From contig NC_134465.1 of assembly GCF_047948215.1 (NCBI RefSeq), positions 41,825,946-41,889,945 of the forward strand: a stretch of 64,000 nucleotides of DNA, read 5' to 3'. The notes under the pieces were generated by a model. The model searched no databases. It was given only the letters and a program-made list of their open reading frames with translations, and was not told the DNA's origin. Made by a program: the position numbers and the translations under genes. This DNA is from Lycorma delicatula (Eukaryota; Arthropoda; Insecta; Hemiptera; Fulgoridae). Shown piece by piece: positions 23,240 to 33,160 of the stretch (position 1 is the first letter of the stretch; the number at the start of each line of letters is the position of its first letter).

Positions 23240-24545
23240 TCGGTAACGAATGAAGACATCAATTTGATTTTTGGTGTGTAATCCTCATATAAATATTTTT
23301 TTTTAAATTCTAGATTTTTTTTATTTCCGAGTTTAAAGGATTAAAAGGGATTTTTGAATTTTTTTCTAGTCCCGATTTTTTATTTTTTATTTCTGGTAAA
23401 TAATAACTTGATTTTTAGTGTGAATATCTAAAAACGAATTTCTGGATTTTCTTTAAATTGAACCTTGAAAGGGATGAAAGAAGATAAAAAATTTTGAACA
23501 ATGATTGCAAATTTTCTCTATTTTAGACTATATTAAACGAGATATTCAGCAATTTACAAGGTGAAAAAATAAAGATGCTCCGATTTGCTGATGATATAGT
23601 AATTCTAGCTGAGAGTAAAAGGGATTTAGAAGAAACAATGAACGGTATGGATAAAGTCCTACGCAAGAACTACTGCATGAAAATAAACAAAAACAAAACA
23701 AAAGTAATGAAATGTAGTTGAAATAATGTAGATAGACCACTGAATATAAAAATAGGAAGAGAAAAGATTATGGAGGTAGAAGAATTTTGTTATTTGGGAG
23801 GTAGAATTACTAAAGATGGACGAAGCTGGAGCGATATAAAATGCCGAATAGCACAAGCTAAACGAGCCTTCAGTAAGAAATATAATTTGTTTACATCAAA
23901 AATTAATTTAAATGTCAGGAAAAGATTTTTGAAAGTGTATGTTTGAAGCGTCGCTTTATATGGAAGTGAAACTTGGACGATCGGATTATCTGAGAAGAAA
24001 AGATTAGAAACTTTTGAAATGTGGTGCTAAATAGGAGAATGTTAAAAATCAGATGAGTGGATAAAGTGAGAAATGAAGAGGTATTGCAGCAAATCGTTGA
24101 AGAAAGAACCATTTGGAAAAATATAGCTAAAAGAAGGGACAGAATTATAGGCCACATATTAAAGCATCCTGGAATAGTCGCTTTAATATTGGAGGGACAG
24201 GTAGAAGGAAAAAAATTGTGTAGGCAGGCAACGTTTGGAATATGTAAAACAAATTGTTAGGGATGTAGGCTGTAGGGGGTATACCGAAATGAAACGACTA
24301 GAAATAGATAGGGAATCTTGGAGAGCTGCATCAAACCAATCAAATGACTGAAGACAAAAAAAAATTGTTAATTTGTAAATACTCTTCAGATAACTATCTA
24401 AATAAGAATTTTTTTTTAATTTTTTTAATTTCGATTTTTTAAGAGGTGCGACGGTGTACGGCGTGGCGGTTCATCCAACACAGCTACTGTAACCTGTTCC
24501 TGTATGTGCGACGCGACTGGTTGCACTTGCCTCCAGTTACTTGAC
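23240..24545 (+). repeat. Dispersed repeat Z copy 2, interrupted by RTE-I
   Basis: The left part (23240-23553) and right part (24366-24545) together resemble 3240-3560 and 4043-4078. The break falls where copy 1 reads continuously (GATATTCAG...GCAAATACTC), so copy 1 serves as a diverged empty site for the insertion at 23554-24360. Confidence 0.6.
23554..24365 (+). pseudogene. RTE-I non-LTR retrotransposon, 3' part (copy 2)
   Basis: 5'-truncated inside the RT palm: LRFADDIVILAESKRDLEET, then KVMKC, VEEFCYLGGRITKDGRS, KCRIAQAKRAFSKKYNLFTS, VALYGSETWTIGLSEKKRLE, a stop-disrupted VDKVRNEEVLQQIVEERT, GHILKHPGIVALILEGQVEG and ESWRAASNQSND before the stop. The 3' end is TCAAATGACTGAAGAC plus poly-A. 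FADD is the RT catalytic box. Frame changes show it is dead. Confidence 0.9.
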
Positions 24546-24597
24546 TAAAAAAAATTAAGTAAAAACAAAATTGACAGCGACGGGGATGCTAGTGTGT

Positions 24598-24600
<3 letters not shown>

Positions 24601-24642
<42 letters not shown>
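24601..24642. repeat. (TA)n microsatellite
   Basis: Pure alternating TA with degenerate TA-rich sequence continuing to 24690. Confidence 0.95.
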
Positions 24643-24648
<6 letters not shown>

Positions 24649-24694
24649 ATTCAATATATATATTGTATAAATATATATATTGTATAAATATTCA

Positions 24695-25539
24695 ATACAA
24701 AAATATATTGGAAATTTTCAAAATTTCAGAACAAGTTTTCAAAATAGAAAGATGTGGCTGTCAGATCACTAGCATGAAGTATGAAAAAGTATGAGGTATT
24801 AAGTATGAAAAAAACATAAAGACAGAGATTAAAAAAAAAATAAATGTAAATTTTTCCATGTATGAATGTCCTAATTTGTGCTAAAATATATAATCATTTA
24901 TTCGTTTAAAAAAATAACAATATTGTTATTGATAAAGAATATGACTTAGTCTTACGAAAAAAGAACCTTACTTGCGTCAATTAATAAATTACGAAACAAT
25001 TTGAAAACCCTTTTGCCAAAATATTTATTTGAAAATACAATTAAAAGATTTTTCTTTACAGAAACAATATTATTTCGTCGATAAATTTTTAAATAACATT
25101 TGTTAAAAAATATTTAAAGAGACGATGACTTTTTTGCATCCAGTTAAACGTGGACAATACTTGCTCAGTCAAATCCTCTTTTACCCAATGGGTATCGAGG
25201 AACATAGATTCTCCACTTCCACCTATCATCCAGTCCGGTATTTTTTGCTTCTAATAGTACTTTTGCTTCTTAATTTAACGTGCACAGGTTATCGGCCTAC
25301 TGCATCCGATCATGATTGAGTTGCTGCTTCCTCCTTTAGGCAATCATGCTAACCATAAAAATAAATAGATAAAACACCGCTTCAGTAGTCAGATTTGCAA
25401 CTTTACCTACTTCCTGAGAACTGACTTTCATCACGTTGCCGTGTTACATTGAGGAAAGATTTCCCAACCCCCACCATATATCTGCTCGCCGACTTATCTT
25501 CCCGATGGGGGTGGATACCAAAACTTTCTGGTGAGTTGC
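24695..25539. other. Non-coding stretch
   Basis: AT-rich up to about 25110. 25120-25540 is of balanced composition, with a short ORF (25125-25319) that I do not recognise. It may be upstream sequence of the jockey-like fragment that follows, but I see no RT motif in it. Confidence 0.35.
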
Positions 25540-26340
25540 TCAGCTTAACAGGGAAACCATGTGTAGGCCATTTATTGGAGTTGAAGTGAAAGATAACGTT
25601 CTTGTATGAATTCTTATATTGCGCTTATCATTTCCGTTTGCTAGAGCCGAAGCTCTTCTCAGGTAAGCTCCTGGGGCCCGGGAACATAAATATTGTCAAC
25701 ATCGAGGTGAAACAACGCTTCTAGAATAAGTTGGCGAGAATCATTAAGAGGCGGCGTGGTTTGCACGGAACGAAAAAATGCATAACTATCTGGAATCGCT
25801 TTATATACGCAAGGAAATCAAGATATTCGGTTCAAATACAAACAACGGCTAGGTAAAATCATTCGAACTATCTACCGCTGATAACAGTGAGGATGTCCGG
25901 CAACTCAAACGCCTTCATGTGCTGGAGGCGTTCTTATTCTGTTTAGCCTCCGGTAACTACCTTTCAGATAATACTTCAGAGGATGATATCTATATATCAT
26001 CCTCATTCAGTGTAGTCTTGAACAGTCTCAGTTTGACCATTTCTGAGATGTGTGGTTAATTGAAACCCAACCACCAAAGAACACCGGTATCCACGATCTA
26101 GTATTCAAATCCGTGTAAAAATAACTGGCTTTACTAGGACTTGAAAGCTGGAACTCTCGACTTCCAAATCAGCAGATTTGGGAAGACGCGTTCACCACTA
26201 CACCAACCCCGTGGGTTTCATGTGCTGGACCTGTGGGAGTCTAAGTGACTCAATAATTAGTTAGTCCCTCACACTCCGCCGTGGGATTTCGTCCCAGCCA
26301 TTGGGCTGTGACGAAATCCGTTAAGCAATGAGCGTCTTCA
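25540..26340 (+). pseudogene. Jockey-clade non-LTR retrotransposon 3' end (copy C), split by a SINE
   Basis: With frame changes the plus strand reads LWGPGNINIVNIEVKQRF near 25670-25725, KLARIIK, RNEKMHNYLESLYIRKEI near 25771-25824, then ADNSEDVRQLKRLHVLE up to 25926. The equivalent of jockey A is VEIKQRFQNK, RNDEIHDYLELP, DNSRDVRRLKRAHVLDLG. After the SINE-A at 25927-26216 the reading resumes as HVLDLWESK and a stop near 26244, followed by 3' UTR-like sequence. It is a different jockey lineage from copies A and B. Confidence 0.75.
25927..26216 (-). mobile_element. SINE-A, complete copy with 13-bp target duplication
   Basis: Flanked by TTCATGTGCTGGA at 25914-25926 and again at 26217-26229. 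On the minus strand the SINE starts with a tRNA-like head: box A-like GGTTGGTGTAGTGGTGAA and box B-like CTTTCAAGTCC. The body shared with the other copies follows. tRNA-derived SINEs are transcribed by RNA polymerase III and moved by LINE machinery, which fits the duplication. Confidence 0.9.
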
Positions 26341-26394
26341 TAAGCTAATTATGTTACAGTTTTGTTTTTCTATTCCTTTGTTCTTTTGCTCGTC

Positions 26395-27190
26395 CGGATC
26401 ACTAAGGATTACGTTTCATAATGGTTTGGAACTATTGTTTTCCCAATATATTTTTTCATTTCTCTGGAAATATTCAATATTTCACTCTTCTCTGGAAACT
26501 TAGCTTCTTTGATTAATTTTCTAGACTGGTTTTTATTTAAACAGGTTTCTTTGGAAAATTTTAAAGTTTTAAGATCGTTCTCTACTTCTTTAAACAGGCT
26601 ATTTTTAATAACTCTACTGTTATGAAAGTTAAATATTTAATTTGTTAATCTTTATTTGCTCGTTCTGTGTAAATGCCACTAAAATTGTGATCTTCTTCTC
26701 TGGATGGTGACTTTTATTTTTTTGTATTTTTATAAATTTCTGTTTCACTTTTTAGTTTATAAATTCCATCCTGGGTCCGTATAAGTTTCTTAAAATTCTT
26801 TTTTCTATTTTAATGAGTCTATATTCGAAAAACTTTGCAAACACTCAGCGCCATATAACGCCTTCTAAAGAATAACTGTTTTGAAATTTCGGGGTTTAGC
26901 GTTTTGCGAAAGCGATTTTTTATTATATAAATTTCGTGTTAAGTTGAACGCTAACGCCGTTTTTTGCGTTCGCTCTTTTAGCGCTTTCTTTTCTAGAGCG
27001 TTTGGCATTATTATTTTTACGAAAATTTTTGTTGTTTGTAATTTATTTTTTTAATCGTTGAAGAATATTAATTTTCTCGAAAGAAATTTGTTAAAGGCTA
27101 TTTTATTAGAGCATTCGCTTAATTTCTTGACTTTAATTGGAGCCTCGTCCAGGTGTTTTGCAAATATCACGATTACATCTGGTTAATAAG
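26395..27190 (-). pseudogene. Decayed RTE-like reverse transcriptase C-terminus (RTE-II copy 2)
   Basis: Minus-strand reading gives KTVIL, KALYGAECLQSFSNIDSLK, a frame-shifted EKRILRNLYGP-like stretch, KLKSETEIYKN, RVIKNSLFKEVENDLKTLKF, KNQSRKLIKEAKFPEKSEIL. It parallels the element at 1-860 in the same order. Many stops. It begins near 27190 and its 3' end is near 26395. Confidence 0.65.
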
Positions 27191-27526
27191 GTTGTGTTTA
27201 TAAATTTATTATTGTATATTATTTGATTTTTAATTGAGTTTTTACGAAATTTTGCACTTTTTATGCAATGAATCTGTTTAAGTACATTTATAAAAATTAA
27301 CTGTTGCCTGATGTACGTCAGTTTTATCGAGAAGAATCATTGGAAACCACACGGCAAGCGCTTATTGTAATTCTACGTGATGTTTTCATCTTGGAACCGA
27401 TTGCAAATAAATGGCGTGATAGAAAAAAATTCATTCGCTTCAGAGTAATGAATTATTTTATACTTATTTATTTCATGCGTTTATATTTTAAATAATTAAT
27501 ATGGACTTTGATCCCATCTGTTTTTT
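27190..27526. other. AT-rich non-coding stretch
   Basis: The ORF at 27304-27495 shows no known domain; nothing else seen. Confidence 0.4.
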
Positions 27527-28715
27527 ACTTCCTTGTACGAAGTAAAGAAAATATTGTGATCGAGTAAAATTTTGGTTTTCAGATTTTAACGGAAATATCC
27601 ATTTCGACTACCCCTGAGTCCATTTTAACTACTTTCGGCGTGACGTCTCTACGTACGTCGAATGTATCTCGCATAACTCAAAAACGATTAGCCGTAGGAT
27701 ATTGAAATTTTTGATTTAGGAGTGTTGTAACATCTAGTTGTGCATCTTCCCCTTTTGATTACAATAGACTGGACCAAAAGGGTCCAGAAAAGTCCAAAAT
27801 TCAAAAGTTTTGGATTTTGAACTTTTTCTTAACTGCAGTAATAAGCTCTCATTGAGAACTTTTCAATGATATATCGTAAGTGGTACTTATTTTCATCGGT
27901 TCTAGATTTATAGCCAAATAAAATTTTAATTAATAAAATATTCGAATCTATAACAGGAAGGCACATCGGTTCGAATCAGAAATCTCCTTTTTTTAACTTT
28001 ATTATTAATTTAAATGTATTGATTTATTAATTATTAACTTCTCATTGTAAAAAAAGTTTTACGTTCAATAATAAAAAAAAATCTGATGTGGACACCACAT
28101 GACTTCCTTGTACGCCTATTAAATTACATTACATTTTTTTTTTTTTTAATGAAATAATGTACATAATATTTCATTTCATTAATAACTTCCAATATTTTTT
28201 CATGTTTTTTTTTTTTTTAATTTTTTTTATTATAAAACATTATAAAAATAATAATGATATTTTTGGTCCAGTCGATTGACAGATTTATCGGATTTTGGGC
28301 TATTTGGACAGTTTTGGTCCATTCGATTGCAATGAAAAGGAAAGGTTTACGACTAAATGTTATAACAGTTTTAAATCCAAAATTTAAACATCGTATGGCA
28401 AATCCTTTTTGAGTTATGCGAGTTACATACGCCCATACGTATTTATGTACGTACAGACGTCACGCCGAAACTAGTAAAAATGGATTCAGTGAGGATCAAA
28501 ATGGAAACCGAAATCCGTTGAAATCTGAAAACCGAAATTTTTCGCGATCACAATACTTTTACTTAGAAAAGTATTAAAAATAGGAAGTAAAAAAAAGAAA
28601 TATGAAAAAATATGAGAAATTATTAATAAAATAAAATTTTATGTACTTTTCATTTTAAAAAATGCGTCTATATTAACTTAATAGGCGTACAAGGAAGTCA
28701 TGTGGTTTCCATCAG
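27527..28715 (+). repeat. Repeat family Y (Y2), interrupted by an inverted Y copy
   Basis: The left part begins ACTTCCTTGTACGAAGTAAA at 27527 and runs to about 28080. The right part resumes at about 28589 (ATATGAGAAATTATTAATAA) and ends with GTACAAGGAAGT at 28687-28698 plus a degenerate 3' hairpin. The gap is filled by Y3 in the opposite orientation. Joined, the two parts are colinear with Y1. Confidence 0.85.
28081..28588 (-). repeat. Repeat family Y (Y3), inserted in Y2
   Basis: Its 3' end (left here) has an intact hairpin: ATGTGG, ACA, CCACAT at 28086-28100, followed by the terminal repeat ACTTCCTTGTAC at 28102-28113. Its 5' end at 28583-28588 is GGAAGT with a diverged self-complementary arm. 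The body is about 140 bases shorter than Y1. Both junctions are runs of A. Confidence 0.85.
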
Positions 28716-28719
28716 ATTT

Positions 28720-29796
28720 TTTCACTTAATCGTGATGTATTTTGTGATGGTGTTCTAATCAAAGTTTTACCACAGCTTTACCTTGATCTATCCACAAAGA
28801 CTTTGGGACAGTTCCTTTGTTTTATCCATAGAGTACACAAAATGGCAATTTAACGAAAAAAAATGCAAACCTAAAACCTAAAAATTGTGTTTTGTGCGAC
28901 CGATTTTTTAATTTTTCATTATATTTTCTCAAAAACTATTACATATACGGTACAAGGATCTGTTTTATTAAATTCTTATGTTCAAAAATTATATGAAACA
29001 AATTAATTTAAGTTCCAATATTTTCAGTGCGACTTCATCTTACACTTTGGGCAAAAATTAGGGAGAAATTTATATTACACTGTATACTGACAGCGAAGAG
29101 TTTTCGGACCCGTGTATATATAAACGTATTTCTTTATTTTCACTTGTAGAACTCATCCTGAAATTTTTTTGCCTGTTCGTCACGAGACATTCGGTGTAAA
29201 TATATTTATATCTTGTCGATTAAAAAAAAAAAAAAAATATTAACAATGACTATGAAAAAAGAAAAATATTTAAAAAAAATTAATAGTTAAAACTATAAGA
29301 GAAATATGAGATGAAATTATTGTAACGATAAACCTTTTATTGGTTGAGCTATATACCGTCCCGGCCAGATGTATAGCGATTTTCATAAGGTACAAATTTC
29401 ATTTCCATATTCCCGGGTACAAACTACTCTGTAAGTTTCTATGATGAATTACTTTATCGAGCAAAATGGATGGAAAATAAAGAAACTAGCGGAAATTCAT
29501 GTAAATTATAGGTTAGTCGTAATATGACACTTTGTAAGGTTCTGATGTTAATGTACGATAGAGTAATGAGAAACTGTGAAACATTTTAACGGTAATAAGA
29601 TGAAAAACAATTTAAAAGCGATTGAAAAGAGTCCCATACTCTTTATTGGTATTTGGGATGCTTCGAAATTCTATGGAAATTAAAAAAAATTATGACGAAA
29701 GATTTACTTTTTTGATGAAATAAATTTTTGAAACGATTATAAAAAGAAGCAGATATTTATCCGGTAGTGAAATTTTTCGATACTCGGTTTAAAAGT
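28720..29796. other. AT-rich non-coding stretch
   Basis: No gene. A short piece at about 29365-29410 (TAGCGATTTTCATAAGGTAC, CATTTCCATATTC) resembles the SINE-B body after its tRNA head. Confidence 0.4.
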
Positions 29797-29870
29797 TTGT
29801 CTCCGTGGCGGAGTGGTAGCGTTTCGACCTTTTATCCGGAGGTCCCGGGTTCAAATCCCGGGCAGACATG
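29797..29870 (+). repeat. tRNA-like SINE-B head (possibly a tRNA pseudogene)
   Basis: TGGCGGAGTGGTAGC matches an RNA polymerase III A box and GGTTCAAATCC a B box, with a good T-arm (CCGGG / CCCGG). The acceptor stem does not close: GTCT pairs with AGAC but the inner pairs and register fail. The same head in variants occurs at 35188, 40395, 43945, 44482, 57322 and 61211, some joined to a common body. I therefore read it as a SINE head and not as a functional tRNA. Confidence 0.7.
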
Positions 29871-29879
29871 CCGTCTGAG

Positions 29880-30508
29880 ACAATAATTTCCCATTATTTT
29901 CAAAATAAAGGAAACCTAAAATTGACAAAAAATTTTTTCTAAATATATAAACTTGATAATTTTTTTATACTTCATAAAGGAACAAACTTTGTTATTAATT
30001 TTTTTTTTTTTTTAATTATTTTTGAACCGTACAAGAGATGAATATTATAAAATTTAAGAAAAAAAAACAACGCGTTAAAAATTATTTATATATTATCATT
30101 TGATCTTGAAAATATCTTCGATTTAATCAAATTTAAGGAATTTAAAAATTTATTTGAAAATTTAAATGTTTAAATTATAATTTTTTAAATTTGTTGTTAA
30201 TTATAAGAATTTTACGTAAACAAAAAAACAAAAGAAATGTTATTCTTTTGATTTCTCTTTAATTTTTTATACTCGTTTATTCATTATTATTTAGAAAATT
30301 AAATACTTTGTTTTAATAAAAAAATTTGTTTTCTAAAAATTGTAGTTAGATAATTGCTTAAATAATGAAATGATGTTACCTATAATAAATCTTACAGATT
30401 ATGCACGTCATTAATAAAAGATGACCTTGATAATTATTGTAATATATTAAAAATCTTTATTTAATTATAAGATAAAGTTATAATTTCTTTATTTAAATGT
30501 ATAAATAT
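29880..30508. other. AT-rich non-coding stretch
   Basis: Very AT-rich with poly-A/T runs; nothing recognised. Confidence 0.5.
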
Positions 30509-30541
30509 GTGTATGTGTATGTGTGTGTGTGTGTGTGTGTG
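30509..30541. repeat. (GT)n microsatellite
   Basis: Alternating GT with two interruptions, ending GTGCACGCGGG. Confidence 0.95.
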
Positions 30542-31286
30542 CACGCGGGTGTTTAGATATAATACACACAATTGTAATGAAAAAGATATGACGCTAGAAT
30601 GTTTATATAATCTTATATAAAGTTTTAGAAGTTAACGATAAAGTAAATAAGTCAATCTCACTATAGTATTATAAAATACAGTTTAGTTAACTATAAAATT
30701 AAATCTGAAGGGGGTGAAAATTTTATAACATACGTAGGTAGGCCTGTTGTAAGTTGTTAGTATATTAAGTATTATATTCTTCGCTCGAGCAGTAGAAGGT
30801 AAAGACGGGGAAAGATAGAAAGAGGTAAGAACCAGTAACGAGTCGAGAACTACCCTCGGATAGGAGGGAGGTCGGTTTAGATGGATGTTGTGTCGGTATA
30901 TTAATAAAATAATGATTTAAATTTCACAGCAGGTAGATACAGAACGAGGATAAGGAACAATGATGAGACAGAAAGTAAGTCGTACGGGATCTAACGACGA
31001 AGGAAGAAAGGCGGTTTCGCTTAGGTTATATAGGGAAGAGCAAAAGGGATAGAAAAATGAATGTACGAAGGGGAAGTTGTTGTCTTTTCATTCCAGTACC
31101 GTACCGTTGTCAACCGCGCTCCGGGCGCACAGAGCTTAAAAATCTTTATCGCCATATCCTGGCGCGAGATAGTCGAACGGGTGGGTCGTACAGAACGAGC
31201 GGTAACGGTCCGAGCGGGGTACGTCTGTGTGTACAGCGCTCGGCGGATGACGAGACCGACCGACGGGTAGGGAGTCGTCATCGCGG

Positions 31287-31311
31287 TCGTTGTCGTCGTC
31301 GTCGTCGTCGT
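31287..31311. repeat. (GTC)n triplet repeat
   Basis: Short pure GTC tract inside the CpG-rich block. Confidence 0.85.
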
Positions 31312-31939
31312 TGATGGGAGGGTAGTTTTATCTGGTAGGGAGAACCGTCGAGGGTGAAGCGCAACGTCGTGTCGTATTTACACTATGAGAGAGGAGGAAT
31401 CGACGACCAATCGGAAAGCGGGCCGAGAGAACACGAAAGGCGACGTGAAAATGTACGAGGATTGGTGTAGCGGAGGGGTTATTCGACAGACCACGCCTCT
31501 CCCCACTTCATCTTATCGACCCCCACCGATACCCCCTGCCGTACACTCGCTCGACTACGATTAAACGGCGGTACTCTTTTCTATAAAGCCGTTATTGAAT
31601 TAAAGGTTATCATTTGATTTCCGCGCTAGCAACCGACCGGTCGGTAGTCGGGTCGAAGTACTCCCTAAATATTTCTGTCTAATATCGTCTTCAACCCCTC
31701 GGAACTTCACCCTCCCCTCGACCCCTCGGTCCGTCTACGATTCGTATACGCGTACCCGTAGCGTCGCGAAACGATTATAATCTACTGGATAATTTGATAT
31801 CAACGGCTTTCATCCGATTACTGCCGCTTCTGCGCCGGTCTAAATGCGATCTTGTTTTTATATCGTTCGCTCGCTGTTAAGGGAATTTACTTAATCGCTA
31901 ATAAACGGCAGATCGCTTATCAAGTTAACCGTACGAACA

Positions 31940-31962
31940 GGAAGAAGAAGAAGAAGAAGAAG
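31940..31962. repeat. (GAA)n triplet repeat
   Basis: GAA tract in the putative 5' region of Phox2, followed by more GA-rich sequence to about 32000. Confidence 0.85.
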
Positions 31963-31999
31963 ACGGAGAAAAGAAAATAAAGTGGAAGAAGAAGGAGAG

Positions 32000-32850
32000 G
32001 AGAATATTATTTCGTCGGAATACATAACGATATTCGAATAATACTAGTATTTTAGTTAATAAACTGTGCTAATGATTTGTTGATTACCGATACGAGTTTA
32101 ATTATTTTATCTTATGGTAAAATAAAAATTTATTAATACCGCCACACAATTTTATATTATTAATCTATAAATTAAATATTATTTTTCATTCATTTATTTA
32201 AACATTTTTAACAGCAAAAGTTATTAAATTTTTAATTTTATAAATAAATAAAAAATATATTATTTTTAATTATTTTATACAAAAAAAAATGTTAAAAAAG
32301 TTTAGGTGACCTTTATAAAATAAAAATCATTATTTATTAAAGAAAACTTAAAAAATAACATTTTTAATTTACTTTTTTTTTTCTAATTAGTAATTCAGCG
32401 TTTTATTGTTATAAAAAATTTTCTTTAAATTGTTTTATTTATATAATATATGCGTGTATTGTATATTACTTGAAAATTAAAAGCTGTGATAAAAAAATTA
32501 TTATTTTAGATATAAAATAATTAAAAATTATATAATAAATCTACATAAAAGATTTTTTTTAATATAAATATGAAATAAATTTATTTTAAACTTTTGTCAA
32601 AAGTTGTGCTTCATATTTCATAAAATTTACTAAAAAAATGAAAAATTTATAATTTTTCATTCAGAAAAAATGTATTTATTGTAAATTTATTTTATATTTT
32701 TACTTATGGATAAATATATCTATTTATTTAATGTCTAATTTAAAAAAGTGCGGTTTATTTCAATTTTAATGATAAAATAAACAATTTATTATTAAAAAAT
32801 AAATTATTATTAATCGAGTACGCCGTAATAATTAAAAAAATAAAATAAAA
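32000..32850 (+). other. AT-rich leader region of Phox2
   Basis: Extremely AT-rich sequence directly before the start codon, with no ORF. The start context is AAATAAAAATGG, with the A at -3 expected for efficient initiation in insects. It may be 5' UTR, or an intron with a 5' UTR exon further upstream; the sequence does not decide. Confidence 0.4.
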
Positions 32851-33154
32851 ATGGACTATACGTATTTAAATCAAGCAGCCGCGGCTAGTTTCGATGCATC
32901 AAGTTGTTCATTAGGTGCTGCCGGCATGGATCCGGCGGGTTTAGGACCGTGTTCTTATGGTGATTTGACTTCTTGTAGCCAAATGTCGTACAGATATACA
33001 GCGGCCGCAGCTTCGATGGCCAGATCGTATAATCCGGGTGGTAACCCGATGGGACATCATTTAGCAGGTGCCGGCGCCCAATGCGCTGTAATGAGTAGAC
33101 CTCACCATCAAGATCATAGACCTCCTATGTTCCCTTCGGCTATGAATCTACAAG
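32851..33154 (+). CDS. Phox2: Phox2 homeobox transcription factor, coding exon 1 (partial gene)
   Basis: Encodes 101 residues plus one base of the next codon. The start MDYTYLN, then AGMDP (about residues 25-29) and SYGDLTSCSQMS (36-47), match the conserved N-terminus of Phox2A/Phox2B, whose vertebrate members begin M(D/E)YSYLN and continue with a (A/S)YxDFxxCSQ block. Alanine-rich runs, a HHLAGAGAQC stretch and DHRPPMFPSA follow; the last resembles the vertebrate LRDHQ...PYxAVP segment before the homeodomain. The exon ends CAAG|GTAAAT, phase 1, as I recall for vertebrate Phox2 exon 1. Phox2 proteins are nuclear paired-like homeodomain factors specifying visceral and certain motor neurons. 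The homeodomain lies on later exons not seen here. Base composition and codon use are far less AT-rich than the flanks, as expected for a real exon. The open frame continues to a stop at 33201, but that tail is intron. Confidence 0.9.
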
Positions 33155-33160
33155 GTAAAT
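33155..33160 (+). other. Phox2: Splice donor of Phox2 exon 1
   Basis: GTAAAT following CAAG. Protein similarity stops at this point and the sequence turns to TTTATTTATT low complexity immediately after. Confidence 0.85.

Larger units (their letters stand above)
30780..31990 (+). promoter_or_regulatory. CpG-rich repeat-poor block upstream of Phox2: candidate promoter / 5' UTR region
   Basis: About 1.2 kb of balanced, CpG-rich sequence in a window that is otherwise AT-rich and full of transposons. No known repeat of the window appears in it. It lies 0.9-2 kb before the Phox2 start codon on the same strand. It contains GC-rich patches (31110-31310, 31490-31560, 31620-31770), GTC and GAA triplet tracts, and AT-rich homeodomain-type core sites such as TTGAATTAAAGG. 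ORFs across 31021-31314 exist on both strands but have arginine-rich composition without domains, as expected by chance in CpG-rich DNA. The transcription start is not visible. Confidence 0.45.

Noticed and set aside
29797..29870. Functional tRNA gene
   Set aside because: A and B boxes and the T-arm are good, but the acceptor stem does not pair in register and near-identical heads recur elsewhere in the window. SINE head is the better reading.
31021..31314. Overlapping ORFs on both strands in the CpG-rich block
   Set aside because: Arginine-rich frames without domains, on opposite strands over the same bases, as expected by chance in CpG-rich DNA.
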